Assembly (NCBI RefSeq): GCF_000621805.1
Contig: NZ_JHXH01000004.1
Coordinates: 122,563 to 186,562, forward strand
Direction: 5' to 3'
Source of the DNA: Ruminococcus sp. FC2018
Lineage (GTDB): Bacteria; Bacillota; Clostridia; Oscillospirales; Ruminococcaceae
Length of the DNA stretch: 64,000 nucleotides
The translations under genes and the position numbers were made by a program. Shown here piece after piece: positions 8,721-17,818 of this stretch. Under the pieces are notes generated by a model. It was not told the origin of the DNA and ran no database searches. It was given only the letters and a program-made list of their open reading frames with translations. Each line of letters begins with the position of its first letter. The stretch's first letter is position 1.

Positions 8721-9326
8721 ATGGGATTTTTCGACAAGGTAAAGGACTTTCTTGATGACGGCAAGATAAACGGCTCTAATGCAAAGCCAAATGAAGAACA
8801 GCAGACTGCTGAAAACGCACAGCCCGAACACAGCGGTGCAGCTGAAGCTGCTGCAAAGAATGACCCGTTTGCATCAATGACACCTCAGGAGAGGGAAACA
8901 CTCAGACGGGCACAGGAAATTGCAGATCAGCAGAAAGCTATCAGAGAGGCTGCAGGCATTAAAGAACCAGAGCGAATGAGCAAGGAAGAAAGAAATGTGA
9001 TGAAAGACGAGATCGTTGAGCTGCCTTTCAGTATCGATTGCTCTATTATGCCGTATCAGGACACAAACGGCAATAATGTCTGCGTAAAAATGTTCGGTAA
9101 GGTAACTGCAAAGGCTTTATATGATCCATCAAACAAGGAGATACTTGCTCTGACCGTTAAATCTGCTCCGCAGCAGGCTTATTTCGACATATTGATGAGA
9201 CAGCAGGTGCCTGCCGATCAGCTTCAGAACTGTATAATGGAATTGAAACAGAAAATGGCAGATGTCCTGAAGAATGCAAGGGACTTTGAGATACAAAGCA
9301 TAGATATCACAAGCATAAGCGGTTAA
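8721..9326 (+). CDS. conserved hypothetical protein, soluble
   Basis: 201 residues, not recognised. Starts MGFFDKVKDFLDDGKING, followed by a low-complexity Ala/Glu/Gln linker (~20-50), a charged helical part (55-95) and a C-terminal compact domain (~95-200). No signal peptide, membrane helix or cysteine motif. It starts one base after the glk stop, so it is probably translationally coupled to glk. Confidence 0.75.
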   Translation: MGFFDKVKDFLDDGKINGSNAKPNEEQQTAENAQPEHSGAAEAAAKNDPFASMTPQERETLRRAQEIADQQKAIREAAGIKEPERMSKEERNVMKDEIVELPFSIDCSIMPYQDTNGNNVCVKMFGKVTAKALYDPSNKEILALTVKSAPQQAYFDILMRQQVPADQLQNCIMELKQKMADVLKNARDFEIQSIDITSISG

Positions 9327-9364
9327 GACAAACACAAATCTTAATATAAAGAAGGTAATTTAAA

Positions 9365-11044
9365 ATGTCAGAATGTAAAGACTGTAAAAACTATTTCTGC
9401 GAGGGTGTTGACAAGGCTCCCCAAAGGTCACTGTTCAACGCACTTGGAATGACAAAGGAGGAAATGCAAAGACCTCTGGTTGGTATCGTTTCTTCATACA
9501 ATGAGATCGTTCCGGGACATATGAACATCGACAAGATAGTTGAAGCTGTAAAACTGGGCGTTGCCATGGCAGGCGGAACCCCTGTGGTCTTCCCCGCTAT
9601 CGCAGTTTGCGACGGTATCGCTATGGGACACGTGGGAATGAAGTATTCCCTGGTCACCCGTGACCTTATCGCAGATTCCACAGAATGTATGGCACTGGCG
9701 CACCACTTTGACGCTCTTGTAATGATACCAAACTGCGACAAGAACGTTCCCGGTCTGCTTATGGCGGCTGCAAGAGTCAATGTCCCAACCATATTCGTTT
9801 CGGGAGGACCTATGCTGGCAGGTCATGTCAAAGGCTCAAAGACCTCTCTTTCAAGTATGTTTGAGGCTGTGGGAACTTACGATGCAGGCAAATGCTCCCT
9901 TGAAGATGTTGAGGAGTTTGAAAACAAAGCCTGTCCTACCTGTGGTTCATGCTCGGGTATGTACACGGCAAACTCAATGAACTGTCTGACAGAAGTTCTG
10001 GGAATGGGTCTTAAAGGAAACGGCACTATCCCTGCAGTCTATTCTGAAAGAATAAAGCTTGCAAAGCACGCAGGAATGCAGGTAATGGAGCTTTACAGAA
10101 ACAATATCAGACCCCGTGACATAATGACACAGGACGCTTTCAAGAACGCTATTGCCGCTGATATGGCTCTGGGCTGCTCCACAAACTCAATGCTACACCT
10201 TCCTGCTATTGCACACGAGTGCGGCATAGAGCTGAATCTGGACATGGTAAACGAAATAAGCGAGAGAACACCTAATATCTGCCACCTTGCTCCTGCAGGT
10301 CACGCTTATATGGAGGACCTTAACGAGGCAGGCGGAGTTTATGCGGTGCTTGGTGAGCTGGCAAAGAAAAATCTTATCAACACAGACTGCCTTACCTGCA
10401 CAGGAAAAACGGTTGGCGAGAATATCAAGGGCTGCGTAAACAAGAATCACGACATAATCAGAGATATTGACGACCCATATATGCCAAACGGCGGTATCGC
10501 TGTACTTAAAGGAAATCTTGCCCCCGACACCTGCGTTGTAAAGAGAAGTGCAGTGGCTCCGGAAATGCTCAAGCATGAGGGACCTGCAAGGGTATTTGAC
10601 AGCGAGGACGAGGCTATTGAGGCTATCAGAGGCGGAAAGATAGTCCCCGGCGACGTTGTGGTCATCAGATACGAAGGACCAAAGGGCGGTCCCGGAATGA
10701 GAGAGATGCTCAACCCCACATCGGCTATCTCCGGCATGGGACTTGGCTCCACAGTTGCACTTATCACCGACGGACGTTTCAGCGGTGCAACAAGAGGCGC
10801 ATCTATCGGTCACGTTTCTCCTGAGGCTGCCCTTGGAGGACCTATCGCCTTTATTCACGAAGGCGACATCATCTCCATAGACATAAATGCCCACAGTATC
10901 CAGCTGAAAGTTTCCGACGAGGAGCTTGAGGAAAGAAAGAAGAACTGGGTGCCCAAGGAACCAAAAATCAAGACAGGTTATCTGGCAAGATATGCTTCTC
11001 TTGTAACATCAGCCAACAGAGGCGCAGTTCTTGAGACCAAATAA
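9365..11044 (+). CDS. ilvD: dihydroxy-acid dehydratase
   Basis: 559 residues, the usual length. Makes the 2-oxo acids for valine and isoleucine by dehydration, with an Fe-S cluster. Cluster cysteines are in PNCDKNVPG and [30 protein letters not shown] [15 protein letters not shown] and [15 protein letters not shown] are family signatures. Embedded in the manA-pyrF run. Confidence 0.97.
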   Translation: MSECKDCKNYFCEGVDKAPQRSLFNALGMTKEEMQRPLVGIVSSYNEIVPGHMNIDKIVEAVKLGVAMAGGTPVVFPAIAVCDGIAMGHVGMKYSLVTRDLIADSTECMALAHHFDALVMIPNCDKNVPGLLMAAARVNVPTIFVSGGPMLAGHVKGSKTSLSSMFEAVGTYDAGKCSLEDVEEFENKACPTCGSCSGMYTANSMNCLTEVLGMGLKGNGTIPAVYSERIKLAKHAGMQVMELYRNNIRPRDIMTQDAFKNAIAADMALGCSTNSMLHLPAIAHECGIELNLDMVNEISERTPNICHLAPAGHAYMEDLNEAGGVYAVLGELAKKNLINTDCLTCTGKTVGENIKGCVNKNHDIIRDIDDPYMPNGGIAVLKGNLAPDTCVVKRSAVAPEMLKHEGPARVFDSEDEAIEAIRGGKIVPGDVVVIRYEGPKGGPGMREMLNPTSAISGMGLGSTVALITDGRFSGATRGASIGHVSPEAALGGPIAFIHEGDIISIDINAHSIQLKVSDEELEERKKNWVPKEPKIKTGYLARYASLVTSANRGAVLETK

Positions 11045-11069
11045 ACATAATTATGGGAGGAAAATTGAA

Positions 11070-11591
11070 ATGAAAAAGAAGAGTACTGCAAGAAAGGTTA
11101 TCTCCAGTATTTTAGGTGTGATTTTTCTTTTGTTGGTTATAGTCGGTATCGTTATAGCAACATACGTTTTCGGCTCGCCTTCAAAAGACGGTGACTCAAG
11201 ACAGCTTATCATGGGTAACTGGGTAGACATTGACAATCACATAAAGTTTACATTCGGCGAAGACGGCGACTTTAAGATGGTGGATACAGAAGCAGATAAG
11301 GTTCTGGGCAAGGGCTATTTCAAAGTCAATGAAGATAAGAAAGTCATCAAGATCCTTCTGCTTCACGGCGATCGTTCCGAAGATATCAATTTCGGTATCA
11401 ATCTCTGGTACTTCTGCACACTCTCCTATAAAGATCTGAAGTACCCCAATGAGGAAGATGTAAAGAATAACAGAGTTGTTAAAAACGCTTCCTGCACATT
11501 CCTTTTCCAGAATGCCGACGGAAAGGTTTATAAATGCGAAAGAGACGAGAATAAGGTCAACTTCTACGGTAAAGAGATCAGCGGCAAGTAA
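11070..11591 (+). CDS. single-pass membrane-anchored protein, unknown
   Basis: 173 residues: basic N-terminus, one membrane helix (SSILGVIFLLLVIVGIVIAT, ~11-30), then a soluble domain with WVDIDNHIKFTFGEDGDFKM, resembling small beta-rich extracytoplasmic domains. GGGAGG lies 9 nt before the ATG at 11070; the in-frame start at 11031 lies within ilvD. Function unknown. A weakly similar architecture occurs at 42541 (one helix plus ~110-residue domain). Confidence 0.75.
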   Translation: MKKKSTARKVISSILGVIFLLLVIVGIVIATYVFGSPSKDGDSRQLIMGNWVDIDNHIKFTFGEDGDFKMVDTEADKVLGKGYFKVNEDKKVIKILLLHGDRSEDINFGINLWYFCTLSYKDLKYPNEEDVKNNRVVKNASCTFLFQNADGKVYKCERDENKVNFYGKEISGK

Positions 11592-11604
11592 GGAATGATG
11601 ATCT

Positions 11605-12894
11605 ATGGATATCCTTATAAAAAACGTTCTGGCTGTTGACCCTCAGTGCGGCCTTAACGAGATCACCGATATAGGTATTACAGACGGTAAGATAAGCCTT
11701 ATAGGCGCAACCGATGAGTCAGCCGAAAGGGTAATTGACGCTAAGGGAAAACTTGCTGCATTGCCGGGTCTGTTTGATATGCACGTTCATTTCCGTGACC
11801 CGGGACAAACACATAAGGAAGATATATTCACCGGAGCCGCCGCTGCAAAAGCAGGCGGCTTTACCGGCGTTGCCTGTATGCCGAATACAAAGCCTGTTAT
11901 CGATAACGCTGAACTTGTAAAATACGTGCTTGACAAGGGGCAGAAAACAGGCATTGACGTGCTTCCCATCGGCTGCGTGACAAAGGGTATGCAAAGCAGG
12001 GAGCTTTGTGACTATGACGAACTCAAAGCCGCAGGAGTATGTGCGCTTTCCGACGACGGACGACCTGTGGAAAATGCAGAGCTTATGCGTCAGGCTCTTG
12101 AAAAATCTCTTGACAACGGACTTGCGGTGCTTTCACATTGCGAGGATATGAAGATCATCAACGGAGGTATCATCAACAAGGGTGAGGTCTCCCAAAAACT
12201 TGGTGTCAAGGGCATGGACAGAGCCAGCGAGGACTCTATAACTGCCCGTGAGATCGCTCTGGCAATGAGCTGCGGCGGTCATATCCACATCTGCCATGTT
12301 TCCACAAGGGGATCGGTAAACATCATCAGGGCTGCCAAGAAAGATGGAGTTAATGTGACCTGCGAGACTGCTCCCCACTATTTCACATTTACTGACGAAA
12401 AGCTGCTCAGCCGTGATGCCGATTACCGAATGTCTCCCCCTCTGCGCACAGAGGACGACAGACAGGCTGTTGAGGAGGCAGTGCTTGACGGCACCATCGA
12501 CTGCATCATCACAGACCACGCACCCCACAGCGCAGATGAAAAGGCTGACTTTGAAACTGCACCAAACGGCGTGGTAGGACTTGAAACGTCGCTGGCTGCA
12601 ACACTTACAAAGCTGTATCACACAGGCAAGTGCGGACTCGACAAGATCGCACAGCTTATGAGCATAAGACCAAGACAGATACTTGGGATACCTACTGCAA
12701 AAATCGCAGTCGGCGAGCGGGCTGACCTTGCGATAATCGACCTTGACTATGAGTGGGAGGTCGTTCCCGAGCAGCTCCATTCAAAAAGCAAAAACAGCGT
12801 TTTTAAAGGCGAAAGGTTAATGGGCAAAAACCTGTATACTATATGCAAGGGTAAAGTAGTTTTTGAATATCAAAGCAATGCTAAAGGAGAATAA
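11605..12894 (+). CDS. pyrC: dihydroorotase
   Basis: 429 residues, class I (PyrC/allantoinase-like). Metal-binding HxH in LFDMHVHFRDPG (His60, His62), DDGRPV, and ITDHAPHS with the catalytic Asp. Third step of de novo pyrimidine synthesis. It is followed 2 bp later by pyrF; pyrK and pyrD are in a separate operon at 14.9 kb. Confidence 0.96.
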   Translation: MDILIKNVLAVDPQCGLNEITDIGITDGKISLIGATDESAERVIDAKGKLAALPGLFDMHVHFRDPGQTHKEDIFTGAAAAKAGGFTGVACMPNTKPVIDNAELVKYVLDKGQKTGIDVLPIGCVTKGMQSRELCDYDELKAAGVCALSDDGRPVENAELMRQALEKSLDNGLAVLSHCEDMKIINGGIINKGEVSQKLGVKGMDRASEDSITAREIALAMSCGGHIHICHVSTRGSVNIIRAAKKDGVNVTCETAPHYFTFTDEKLLSRDADYRMSPPLRTEDDRQAVEEAVLDGTIDCIITDHAPHSADEKADFETAPNGVVGLETSLAATLTKLYHTGKCGLDKIAQLMSIRPRQILGIPTAKIAVGERADLAIIDLDYEWEVVPEQLHSKSKNSVFKGERLMGKNLYTICKGKVVFEYQSNAKGE

Positions 12895-12896
12895 AA

Positions 12897-13838
12897 ATGG
12901 GATTTGACAGACTTATTGAAAATATCGTGCGCACCCAGAACCCCTCTGTTGTGGGACTTGACCCGAAGCTTGAATATGTGCCCGAGTATATCAGGCGCAG
13001 AAATTTCAAAAAGTACGGCAAAGACTTAAAGGGTGCCGCCAAGGCAATTCTTGAGTTCAACAAGGAGATAATCGACGAGATACACGACATCTGTCCGGCT
13101 ATCAAGCCACAGGCTGCATACTACGAAATGTACGGTTATCAGGGCGTTAAGACGCTTTACAAAACCATTGAATATGCCCAGAGCAAGGGTATGTTCGTTA
13201 TGACCGACGGAAAGCGCAACGACATTGGTGCAACGATGCAGGCATATGCCACAGCACACCTGGGACTTACCGATGTTGACGGCGAAAAGATAGCCGCTTT
13301 CGGTGCTGATGCGCTGACGGTAAACGGATACCTGGGAACAGACGGTATCGACCCACTTCTTGAACAGTGCAAAGAGTTTGACAAGGGCATTTTCGTGCTG
13401 GTAAAGACCTCTAATAAATCCTCCGGTGAGCTTCAGGATTTGATGATCGGCAACAAGAGCGTTTACGCCACAATGGGGGCAATGTGCGAAAGGTGGGGAC
13501 GTGACAATATAGGCAAATACGGCTACTCCGCAGTCGGTGCAGTCGTGGGTGCCACCTACCCCGAGCAGCTTGCTGAAATGAGGGCTGCATTGCCCCACAC
13601 ATTCTTCCTTGTTCCCGGCTACGGTGCACAGGGCGGCGGCGCAGAGGGCGTTGCAAAGGCATTTGACGAGAACGGTCTGGGTGCGATAGTCAATTCCTCC
13701 AGAGGTGTTATGTGCGCCTACAAGAAGGAAGAGGACTGCGACGAAAAGGACTTTGCAAAGGCTGCACGCCGTGAGGTCATCAGAATGAAAGAGGACATCA
13801 CCTCCCACATTCCGCCGATAAAGGCAGTTGAAAAGTAA
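12897..13838 (+). CDS. pyrF: orotidine 5'-phosphate decarboxylase (long type)
   Basis: 313 residues, the longer PyrF group. VMTDGKRNDIGATMQAY holds the Lys/Asp catalytic array, and GYGAQGGGAEGV the phosphate-binding end. Converts OMP to UMP. Last gene of the manA-pyrF run; a hairpin GGGGGC/GCCCCC and a longer terminator follow. Confidence 0.95.
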   Translation: MGFDRLIENIVRTQNPSVVGLDPKLEYVPEYIRRRNFKKYGKDLKGAAKAILEFNKEIIDEIHDICPAIKPQAAYYEMYGYQGVKTLYKTIEYAQSKGMFVMTDGKRNDIGATMQAYATAHLGLTDVDGEKIAAFGADALTVNGYLGTDGIDPLLEQCKEFDKGIFVLVKTSNKSSGELQDLMIGNKSVYATMGAMCERWGRDNIGKYGYSAVGAVVGATYPEQLAEMRAALPHTFFLVPGYGAQGGGAEGVAKAFDENGLGAIVNSSRGVMCAYKKEEDCDEKDFAKAARREVIRMKEDITSHIPPIKAVEK

Positions 13839-13933
13839 AAGCGTTAAGACAAATACCCTGCCTATAATTTATGCCCGAAGGGGTTTGGGGGCGATTGGAA
13901 AGCCCCCAACAATTATTGTGTAAGCATGATAAT

Positions 13934-13976
13934 AACCGCTTATGTTTAATCTCAAACGTAAGCGGTTTACTTTTTT
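13934..13976 (+). terminator. terminator after pyrF
   Basis: AACCGCTTA (13934-13942) / TAAGCGGTT (13959-13967), with an inner GTTT/AAAC pair, then TACTTTTTT. It overlaps the last codon of the convergent XRE gene. A first GC hairpin, GGGGGC/GCCCCC around 13888-13909, lacks a T run. Confidence 0.75.
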
Positions 13977-14188
13977 GGATATGGCTTTTTGGTATTTGTG
14001 CGCCCGATAAGGTAATCAACGCTTGTGCCGTAAATATCGGCTATCTGCGAGAGGATCTCCGTGGGGATACCCCTAACACCTGTTTCATAATTTGAGTATG
14101 CTCTGCGGGATATATAAAGCTTATCTGCAATCTGTTGCTGCGTCATATCACTATCTTCACGCAAATTCCTAATTCGTTCATATTGCAC
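13967..14188 (-). CDS. XRE-family transcriptional regulator
   Basis: 73 residues made almost entirely of a Cro/C1 helix-turn-helix: MTQQQIADKLYISRRAYSNYETG, then IPTEILSQIADIYGTSVDYLIG. GTG at 14188 is preceded by GAGGTG at ~6 nt; the in-frame ATG at 14233 overlaps the operator. Divergent from the zinc-ribbon membrane gene, with two 15-bp direct repeats between them; likely autoregulator. Confidence 0.85.
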   Translation of the reverse strand: MQYERIRNLREDSDMTQQQIADKLYISRRAYSNYETGVRGIPTEILSQIADIYGTSVDYLIGRTNTKKPYPKK

Positions 14189-14216
14189 AAATATCACCTC
14201 AAAAATATTATACCAC

Positions 14217-14256
14217 GGAACATTTTGAGCCATTGACTAATGGAACATTTTGTGCC
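14217..14256. promoter_or_regulatory. two direct-repeat operators in a divergent promoter region
   Basis: GGAACATTTTGAGCC (14217-14231) and GGAACATTTTGTGCC (14242-14256), 14 of 15 identical, spaced 25 bp apart. The second lies in the spacer of the rightward promoter TTGACT (14233-14238)-18-ATAATA; the first overlaps the leftward TATAAT region. Probable binding sites of the XRE protein. Confidence 0.65.
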
Positions 14257-14292
14257 ATAATAATAATATAGAAAAATTTGGAGGTGGTCGTT

Positions 14293-14796
14293 GTGAATGA
14301 TGATACTATATTATATTGGTTTTTAGGTATACTTATTTGGGGATTAATATGGGGTGTCGTCACGAGATCAGTTAGTTCAAGCAAAGGTTATAACGATGGT
14401 TTTGCATGGGGATTCTTTCTTGGTATAATTGGATTGATCGTTGTTGCTTGCAGACCTGATAATCGTTCAAATTATAGTTATCGAGCTAGCACAATTGTTT
14501 GTATCGCCTGCGGTGCAACTAACAGTTCATCATCATTTCATTGTCAAAACTGCGGTGCAAAGCTTGCTCCAGCAACTCTTGCACAAAATACAGGTAAAGA
14601 AGGACAATGGAGGTGTAAATGCGGTGCACAGAACTATTCTTATGAAACAACATGTCATCGCTGTGGAGAAAAAAAGTCGGAAGCATCTTCAAAGTCAATG
14701 ACTGAGCAACTTGAAGAACTGAAAAAACTGCAAGAACAGGGTCTGATAACCCAAGATGACTATAACACCAAGAAAAAACAATTGCTCAATATATAA
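14293..14796 (+). CDS. membrane protein with two zinc ribbons and a C-terminal SHOCT domain
   Basis: 167 residues. Two N-terminal membrane helices (ILYWFLGILIWGLIWGVV and GFAWGFFLGIIGLIVVAC), zinc ribbon 1 (CIACG...CQNCG), zinc ribbon 2 (CKCG...CHRCG), then a SHOCT motif (EQLEELKKLQEQGLITQDDY). GTG at 14293 is set by GGAGGTGG 5 nt upstream. Codon use is more AT-rich than neighbours. Probably controlled by the divergent XRE protein. Role unknown. Confidence 0.75.
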   Translation: MNDDTILYWFLGILIWGLIWGVVTRSVSSSKGYNDGFAWGFFLGIIGLIVVACRPDNRSNYSYRASTIVCIACGATNSSSSFHCQNCGAKLAPATLAQNTGKEGQWRCKCGAQNYSYETTCHRCGEKKSEASSKSMTEQLEELKKLQEQGLITQDDYNTKKKQLLNI

Positions 14797-14804
14797 GTTC
14801 ACAA

Positions 14805-14827
14805 GCCCTCACGACGAGGGCTTTTTT
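14805..14827 (+). terminator. intrinsic terminator
   Basis: GCCCTC / GAGGGC, loop ACGAC, six T. Confidence 0.85.
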
Positions 14828-14835
14828 GTGCCTTA

Positions 14836-14864
14836 TTGACAGTATGGTCAAAATAAGATATAAT
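14836..14864 (+). promoter_or_regulatory. promoter of pyrK-pyrD
   Basis: TTGACA (14836-14841), 17 bp, TATAAT (14859-14864); the leader is only ~25 nt, so no PyrR-type attenuator fits. Confidence 0.8.
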
Positions 14865-14894
14865 TATTACAATATAGTATTCGGAGGTACAAAA

Positions 14895-15665
14895 ATGTAT
14901 AAACAGGGTAAGTTTATTATTGCCGACAAAAAGGCGATCGCCAATGGCATTTTTGATATGACTGTGCTTTGCCCCGAGATCGCCGCTGTTACCCAGCCGG
15001 GACAGTTCGCTCAGGTGGCTGCGGAGGGATTTTTCCTGCGCAGACCTATCTCCATATGCGAGGTGGACAAGGACAAGGGAACTATACGCCTTGTGTTCGA
15101 GGTAAGAGGTCAGGGAACAGACAAGATATCCCAGCTTGCAAAAGGCTCGCTTGTGGACATTATCGCTCCCCTTGGCAAGGGCTTTACGGTGCTTGAAAAA
15201 GGCAAAAAGGCTATCTGCATCGGCGGAGGTATCGGCACTCCACCCATGGTGGAAATTGCAAAACAGTACGATAACAATGCCACCGTGATAAGCGGTTTTC
15301 GCAGCGCCAATGCGGTCATCTTGCAGGACGACTTTATGGCAAACGGCAACAAAACTATCCTGTGCACCGACGACGGGACAGCAGGAATGAAAGGCTTTGT
15401 TACCGATGCGCTCAGACAGGAGCTTGCAAAGGAAAAGCCGGATATCATTTACGCCTGCGGACCTATGATGATGCTCAAAAGCGTGACACAGATCGCTGCC
15501 GAAAACGGTATTTACTGCGAGGTATCCCTCGAACAGAGAATGGCGTGCGGCGTGGGTGCGTGCCTTGTCTGCGTTTGCAGAACAGTAAAAAACGGCGAGG
15601 AGTTCAACTCTCACGTCTGCAAGGACGGTCCTGTATTTGACAGCAAGGAGGTGGTTTTTGAATGA
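14895..15665 (+). CDS. pyrK: dihydroorotate dehydrogenase electron-transfer subunit
   Basis: 256 residues. FAD-binding part with RRPISICEV, NAD-binding part GGGIGTPPM, and the 2Fe-2S loop CGVGACLVCVCR...HVC. Transfers electrons from PyrD to NAD+ in the type 1B enzyme. ATG 14895 is preceded by CGGAGG. It overlaps pyrD by 4 bp (ATGA). Confidence 0.95.
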   Translation: MYKQGKFIIADKKAIANGIFDMTVLCPEIAAVTQPGQFAQVAAEGFFLRRPISICEVDKDKGTIRLVFEVRGQGTDKISQLAKGSLVDIIAPLGKGFTVLEKGKKAICIGGGIGTPPMVEIAKQYDNNATVISGFRSANAVILQDDFMANGNKTILCTDDGTAGMKGFVTDALRQELAKEKPDIIYACGPMMMLKSVTQIAAENGIYCEVSLEQRMACGVGACLVCVCRTVKNGEEFNSHVCKDGPVFDSKEVVFE

Positions 15666-16573
15666 GCAGACTTAATATCGACTTCTGCGGAGTACAGTTC
15701 AAAAACCCCGTTATCCCTGCAAGCGGAACCTTCGGCTATGGCAGGGAGTATGAGCAGTTCTACCCCCTTTCAAGACTTGGCGGAATTTCCGTCAAAGGCA
15801 CAACGCTCAACAGGCGTGAGGGCAACCCCGGACCGAGAGTTGCAGAGACACCCAGCGGTATGCTTAACTCGGTCGGTCTGCAAAACGGCGGCGTTAAAAA
15901 GTTTCTTGAATATGAAATGCCAAATCTTTTGACTAAGGACACACGCATTATCGCAAACATTGCAGGTGCCACAGTTGAGGAGTGTGTCGAGCTTGCGGCT
16001 ATGCTTGAGGGCAGCGCAGTTGACCTTATCGAGCTGAATATTTCCTGCCCCAACGTAAAGGCAGGCGGCGCAGCTTTCGGAACCGACTGCAATATTGCAG
16101 GTCAGGTAACAAGGGCAGTGAAAGATGCCACCAGCAAGCCCCTTATGGTCAAGCTTTCCCCAAACGTTACAAGCATAACCGACATCGCAAAGAGTGTTGA
16201 GGCAAACGGCGCAGACGCAGTTTCTCTTATAAACACCCTGCTTGGTATGCGAATCGACATAAAAACAGGCAGACCCGTACTCAAAAATAATGTGGGCGGT
16301 CTTTCGGGACCTGCGGTGTTCCCTGTTGCCGTGAGAATGGTGTGGCAGGTAGCAAATGCCGTAAAGATACCTGTTATGGGAATGGGCGGCGTTGCCTCGT
16401 GGCAGGACGCTGTGGAGATAATGATGGCAGGTGCAAGCGCTGTCCAGGTGGGCGCAGCCATTTTCAACGATCCCTACGCTCCCGTAAAGATCATCGACGG
16501 ACTGGAGCAATACTGCATTGATAACAATATCGACAACATCTCACAGATAGTCGGCACGGTAAAGCCGTGGTAA
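15662..16573 (+). CDS. pyrD: dihydroorotate dehydrogenase 1B catalytic subunit
   Basis: 303 residues. FMN barrel with PASGTFGYGREY, catalytic Cys in NISCPNVKAGG, Lys in MVKLSPN and GMGGVASWQDAVE phosphate site. With PyrK forms the NAD-dependent heterotetramer. Ends the pyrKD operon with a perfect bidirectional terminator. Confidence 0.96.
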   Translation: MSRLNIDFCGVQFKNPVIPASGTFGYGREYEQFYPLSRLGGISVKGTTLNRREGNPGPRVAETPSGMLNSVGLQNGGVKKFLEYEMPNLLTKDTRIIANIAGATVEECVELAAMLEGSAVDLIELNISCPNVKAGGAAFGTDCNIAGQVTRAVKDATSKPLMVKLSPNVTSITDIAKSVEANGADAVSLINTLLGMRIDIKTGRPVLKNNVGGLSGPAVFPVAVRMVWQVANAVKIPVMGMGGVASWQDAVEIMMAGASAVQVGAAIFNDPYAPVKIIDGLEQYCIDNNIDNISQIVGTVKPW

Positions 16574-16598
16574 TGTCCAAAATTTTGTACTGATATAC

Positions 16599-16640
16599 AA
16601 AAGCACATATGTACAGAAAATTGTACATATGTGCTTTTCT
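16599..16640. terminator. bidirectional terminator, TATGTAC-type hairpin
   Basis: A 16-bp perfect stem AAAAGCACATATGTAC / GTACATATGTGCTTTT with an 8-nt loop. It serves pyrD (+) and the 101-aa gene (-). The hairpin at 17819 shares the ATATGTAC core and both neighbourhoods contain AAATTTTGTAC. Confidence 0.8.
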
Positions 16641-16641
16641 T

Positions 16642-16947
16642 TTAAATCAGATAATCGTCATCACCGCCGATGAATTTCGCATAGCCGACACGGTGAACGT
16701 TCTCACCGCCGCTGTGAAACGCCGTATGGCTGACCATACCGCAGAAAGCGAGCTTTTTGCCGTCAAGCAGTGAAACAATATCCCACGGCTCACCGAGATG
16801 CTCTGTCGGCAGGCTCTCACCAAAGCGAAAGCCCTCACGCTCCGCTTCGGCGAGAAAATCATCATACTCACCCTGGCTGTGAAAGCTCAGGTAGATGTGC
16901 CCCTCGTACTTGTTTCGCAGATTTTCAAGTGTTCTTTTGTCGTTCAT
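16642..16947 (-). CDS. unknown 101-aa protein under a SAM-riboswitch-like RNA
   Basis: Starts MNDKRTLENLRNKYEGHIYL with GGAGG 7 nt upstream; the ATG at 17022 lies in the leader hairpin. Soluble, with conserved-looking EHLGEPWDIVSLLDGKKLAF and AFHSGGENVHRVGY. No family recognised. The only clue is the upstream aptamer, which would tie expression to S-adenosylmethionine or a related compound. Confidence 0.75.
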   Translation of the reverse strand: MNDKRTLENLRNKYEGHIYLSFHSQGEYDDFLAEAEREGFRFGESLPTEHLGEPWDIVSLLDGKKLAFCGMVSHTAFHSGGENVHRVGYAKFIGGDDDYLI

Positions 16948-17009
16948 AGCAATACCTCCAAAATAATATTTACACAGGTGCAAAGAGGCAAAAAAAGAAC
17001 CCATCGTCA

Positions 17010-17132
17010 CCGACAGGAACACATGAAAATATGTTACCTATCGGTCAAGCATTAGCACCTTACCCTCACGGGCAGGTTGCTGTGCGGTCGAAGGGCTTGT
17101 CCCTCACGCACTCTGTATAGGTGTCTTCCGAC
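17010..17132 (-). promoter_or_regulatory. SAM-I/IV superfamily riboswitch with terminator hairpin
   Basis: On the minus strand the order is GTGCG stem, GAGGGACAAGCCC, matching CGCAC, AGCAACC, then P3 CCC-GTGA-GGG and GGTGCTAA, closing with P1 ACCTAT/ATAGGT. GAGGGAC..GCCC, GCAACC and GGTGCTAA are the core signatures of SAM-I/SAM-IV aptamers; the SAM-I P4 arm is missing, as in SAM-I/IV variants. Downstream, CCGATAGG/CCTGTCGG forms a hairpin followed ~13 nt later by seven T. The P1 3' strand overlaps this hairpin. The minus-strand promoter is TTGACA (17162-17167)-17-TATTAT (17139-17144). Confidence 0.75.
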
Positions 17133-17191
17133 ATCTTTATAATAGCAGAAAACTTCGTCCCTGTCAAGAGCTAACTGTCCAAAAAAACGGG

Positions 17192-17220
17192 CTGACAAAT
17201 CATAAATAATGTGTTATAAT
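17192..17220 (+). promoter_or_regulatory. promoter of the threonine-rich membrane protein gene
   Basis: CTGACA, 17 bp, TATAAT. The divergent minus-strand promoter of the riboswitch lies 25 bp away. Confidence 0.7.
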
Positions 17221-17262
17221 AAAAGGGAAGAAAAAGAACAGTTCCGCTCAGGAGGTGTTGTT

Positions 17263-17814
17263 ATGGATAATAAGTCGCCGAAGGACAGAAACCTGTTTCA
17301 AAAGAATATGTACGATGTTGTAAGATACAGGACCCTTTTTGATAACAAAACACCCGATGATATGCAGGCTGAAAGGGTCGAGAGAAGGCTTGACAAGATG
17401 CAGGCTGAAAAAGACAAAGCCGAGTATGAGAAAAAGCAGGCTGAGCTTAGCAAGGACAAAGAGATCACTATGGGGCAGATCATATTTAAGTTCGCTGTTA
17501 TCTTCATTGCACTTCTTGGTTTTATTCTCATCATCTCAGCGATCGCCAAGGGCGCAGAGGAAACGGAGAGCCACACCACTTATCCCTCGACCTATAAGTA
17601 CCATACCTCAGCCCGCACAACAACATACACGACAACGACAACAGCTCAGACCACGACACGCAAAAAGACGACCACCCGCAAAAAGACGACTACCAAAAAG
17701 GACAAATACAACGCCGGCGATTACAAAGACCCCGAGGATTTCTACGAGGATAATTACGATGACTTCTGGGACTACGAGGACGCCGAGGACTATTACAGGG
17801 AACACAACAAATAA
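17263..17814 (+). CDS. single-pass membrane protein with Thr-rich linker and acidic tail
   Basis: 183 residues. Cytoplasmic N-part with a coiled coil (MQAERVERRLDKMQAEKDKA..., ~30-65), one membrane helix (FKFAVIFIALLGFILIISAI, ~76-95), an outside Thr/Lys-rich stretch (TTTYTTTTTAQTTTRKKTTT) and a very acidic Tyr/Asp/Glu C-terminus. Thr-rich linkers of this kind are common in Ruminococcus surface proteins. ATG 17263 has AGGAGG upstream. Not identified. Confidence 0.75.
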   Translation: MDNKSPKDRNLFQKNMYDVVRYRTLFDNKTPDDMQAERVERRLDKMQAEKDKAEYEKKQAELSKDKEITMGQIIFKFAVIFIALLGFILIISAIAKGAEETESHTTYPSTYKYHTSARTTTYTTTTTAQTTTRKKTTTRKKTTTKKDKYNAGDYKDPEDFYEDNYDDFWDYEDAEDYYREHNK

Positions 17815-17818
17815 AAGC

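Noticed and set aside
8006..8764. 252-codon minus-strand ORF opposite glk
   Set aside because: Antisense shadow of a clear ROK kinase.
10193..10894. 233-codon minus-strand ORF opposite ilvD
   Set aside because: Antisense shadow; Cys/Ser/His-rich composition and no motif.
13026..13808. 260-codon minus-strand ORF opposite pyrF
   Set aside because: Antisense shadow of pyrF.
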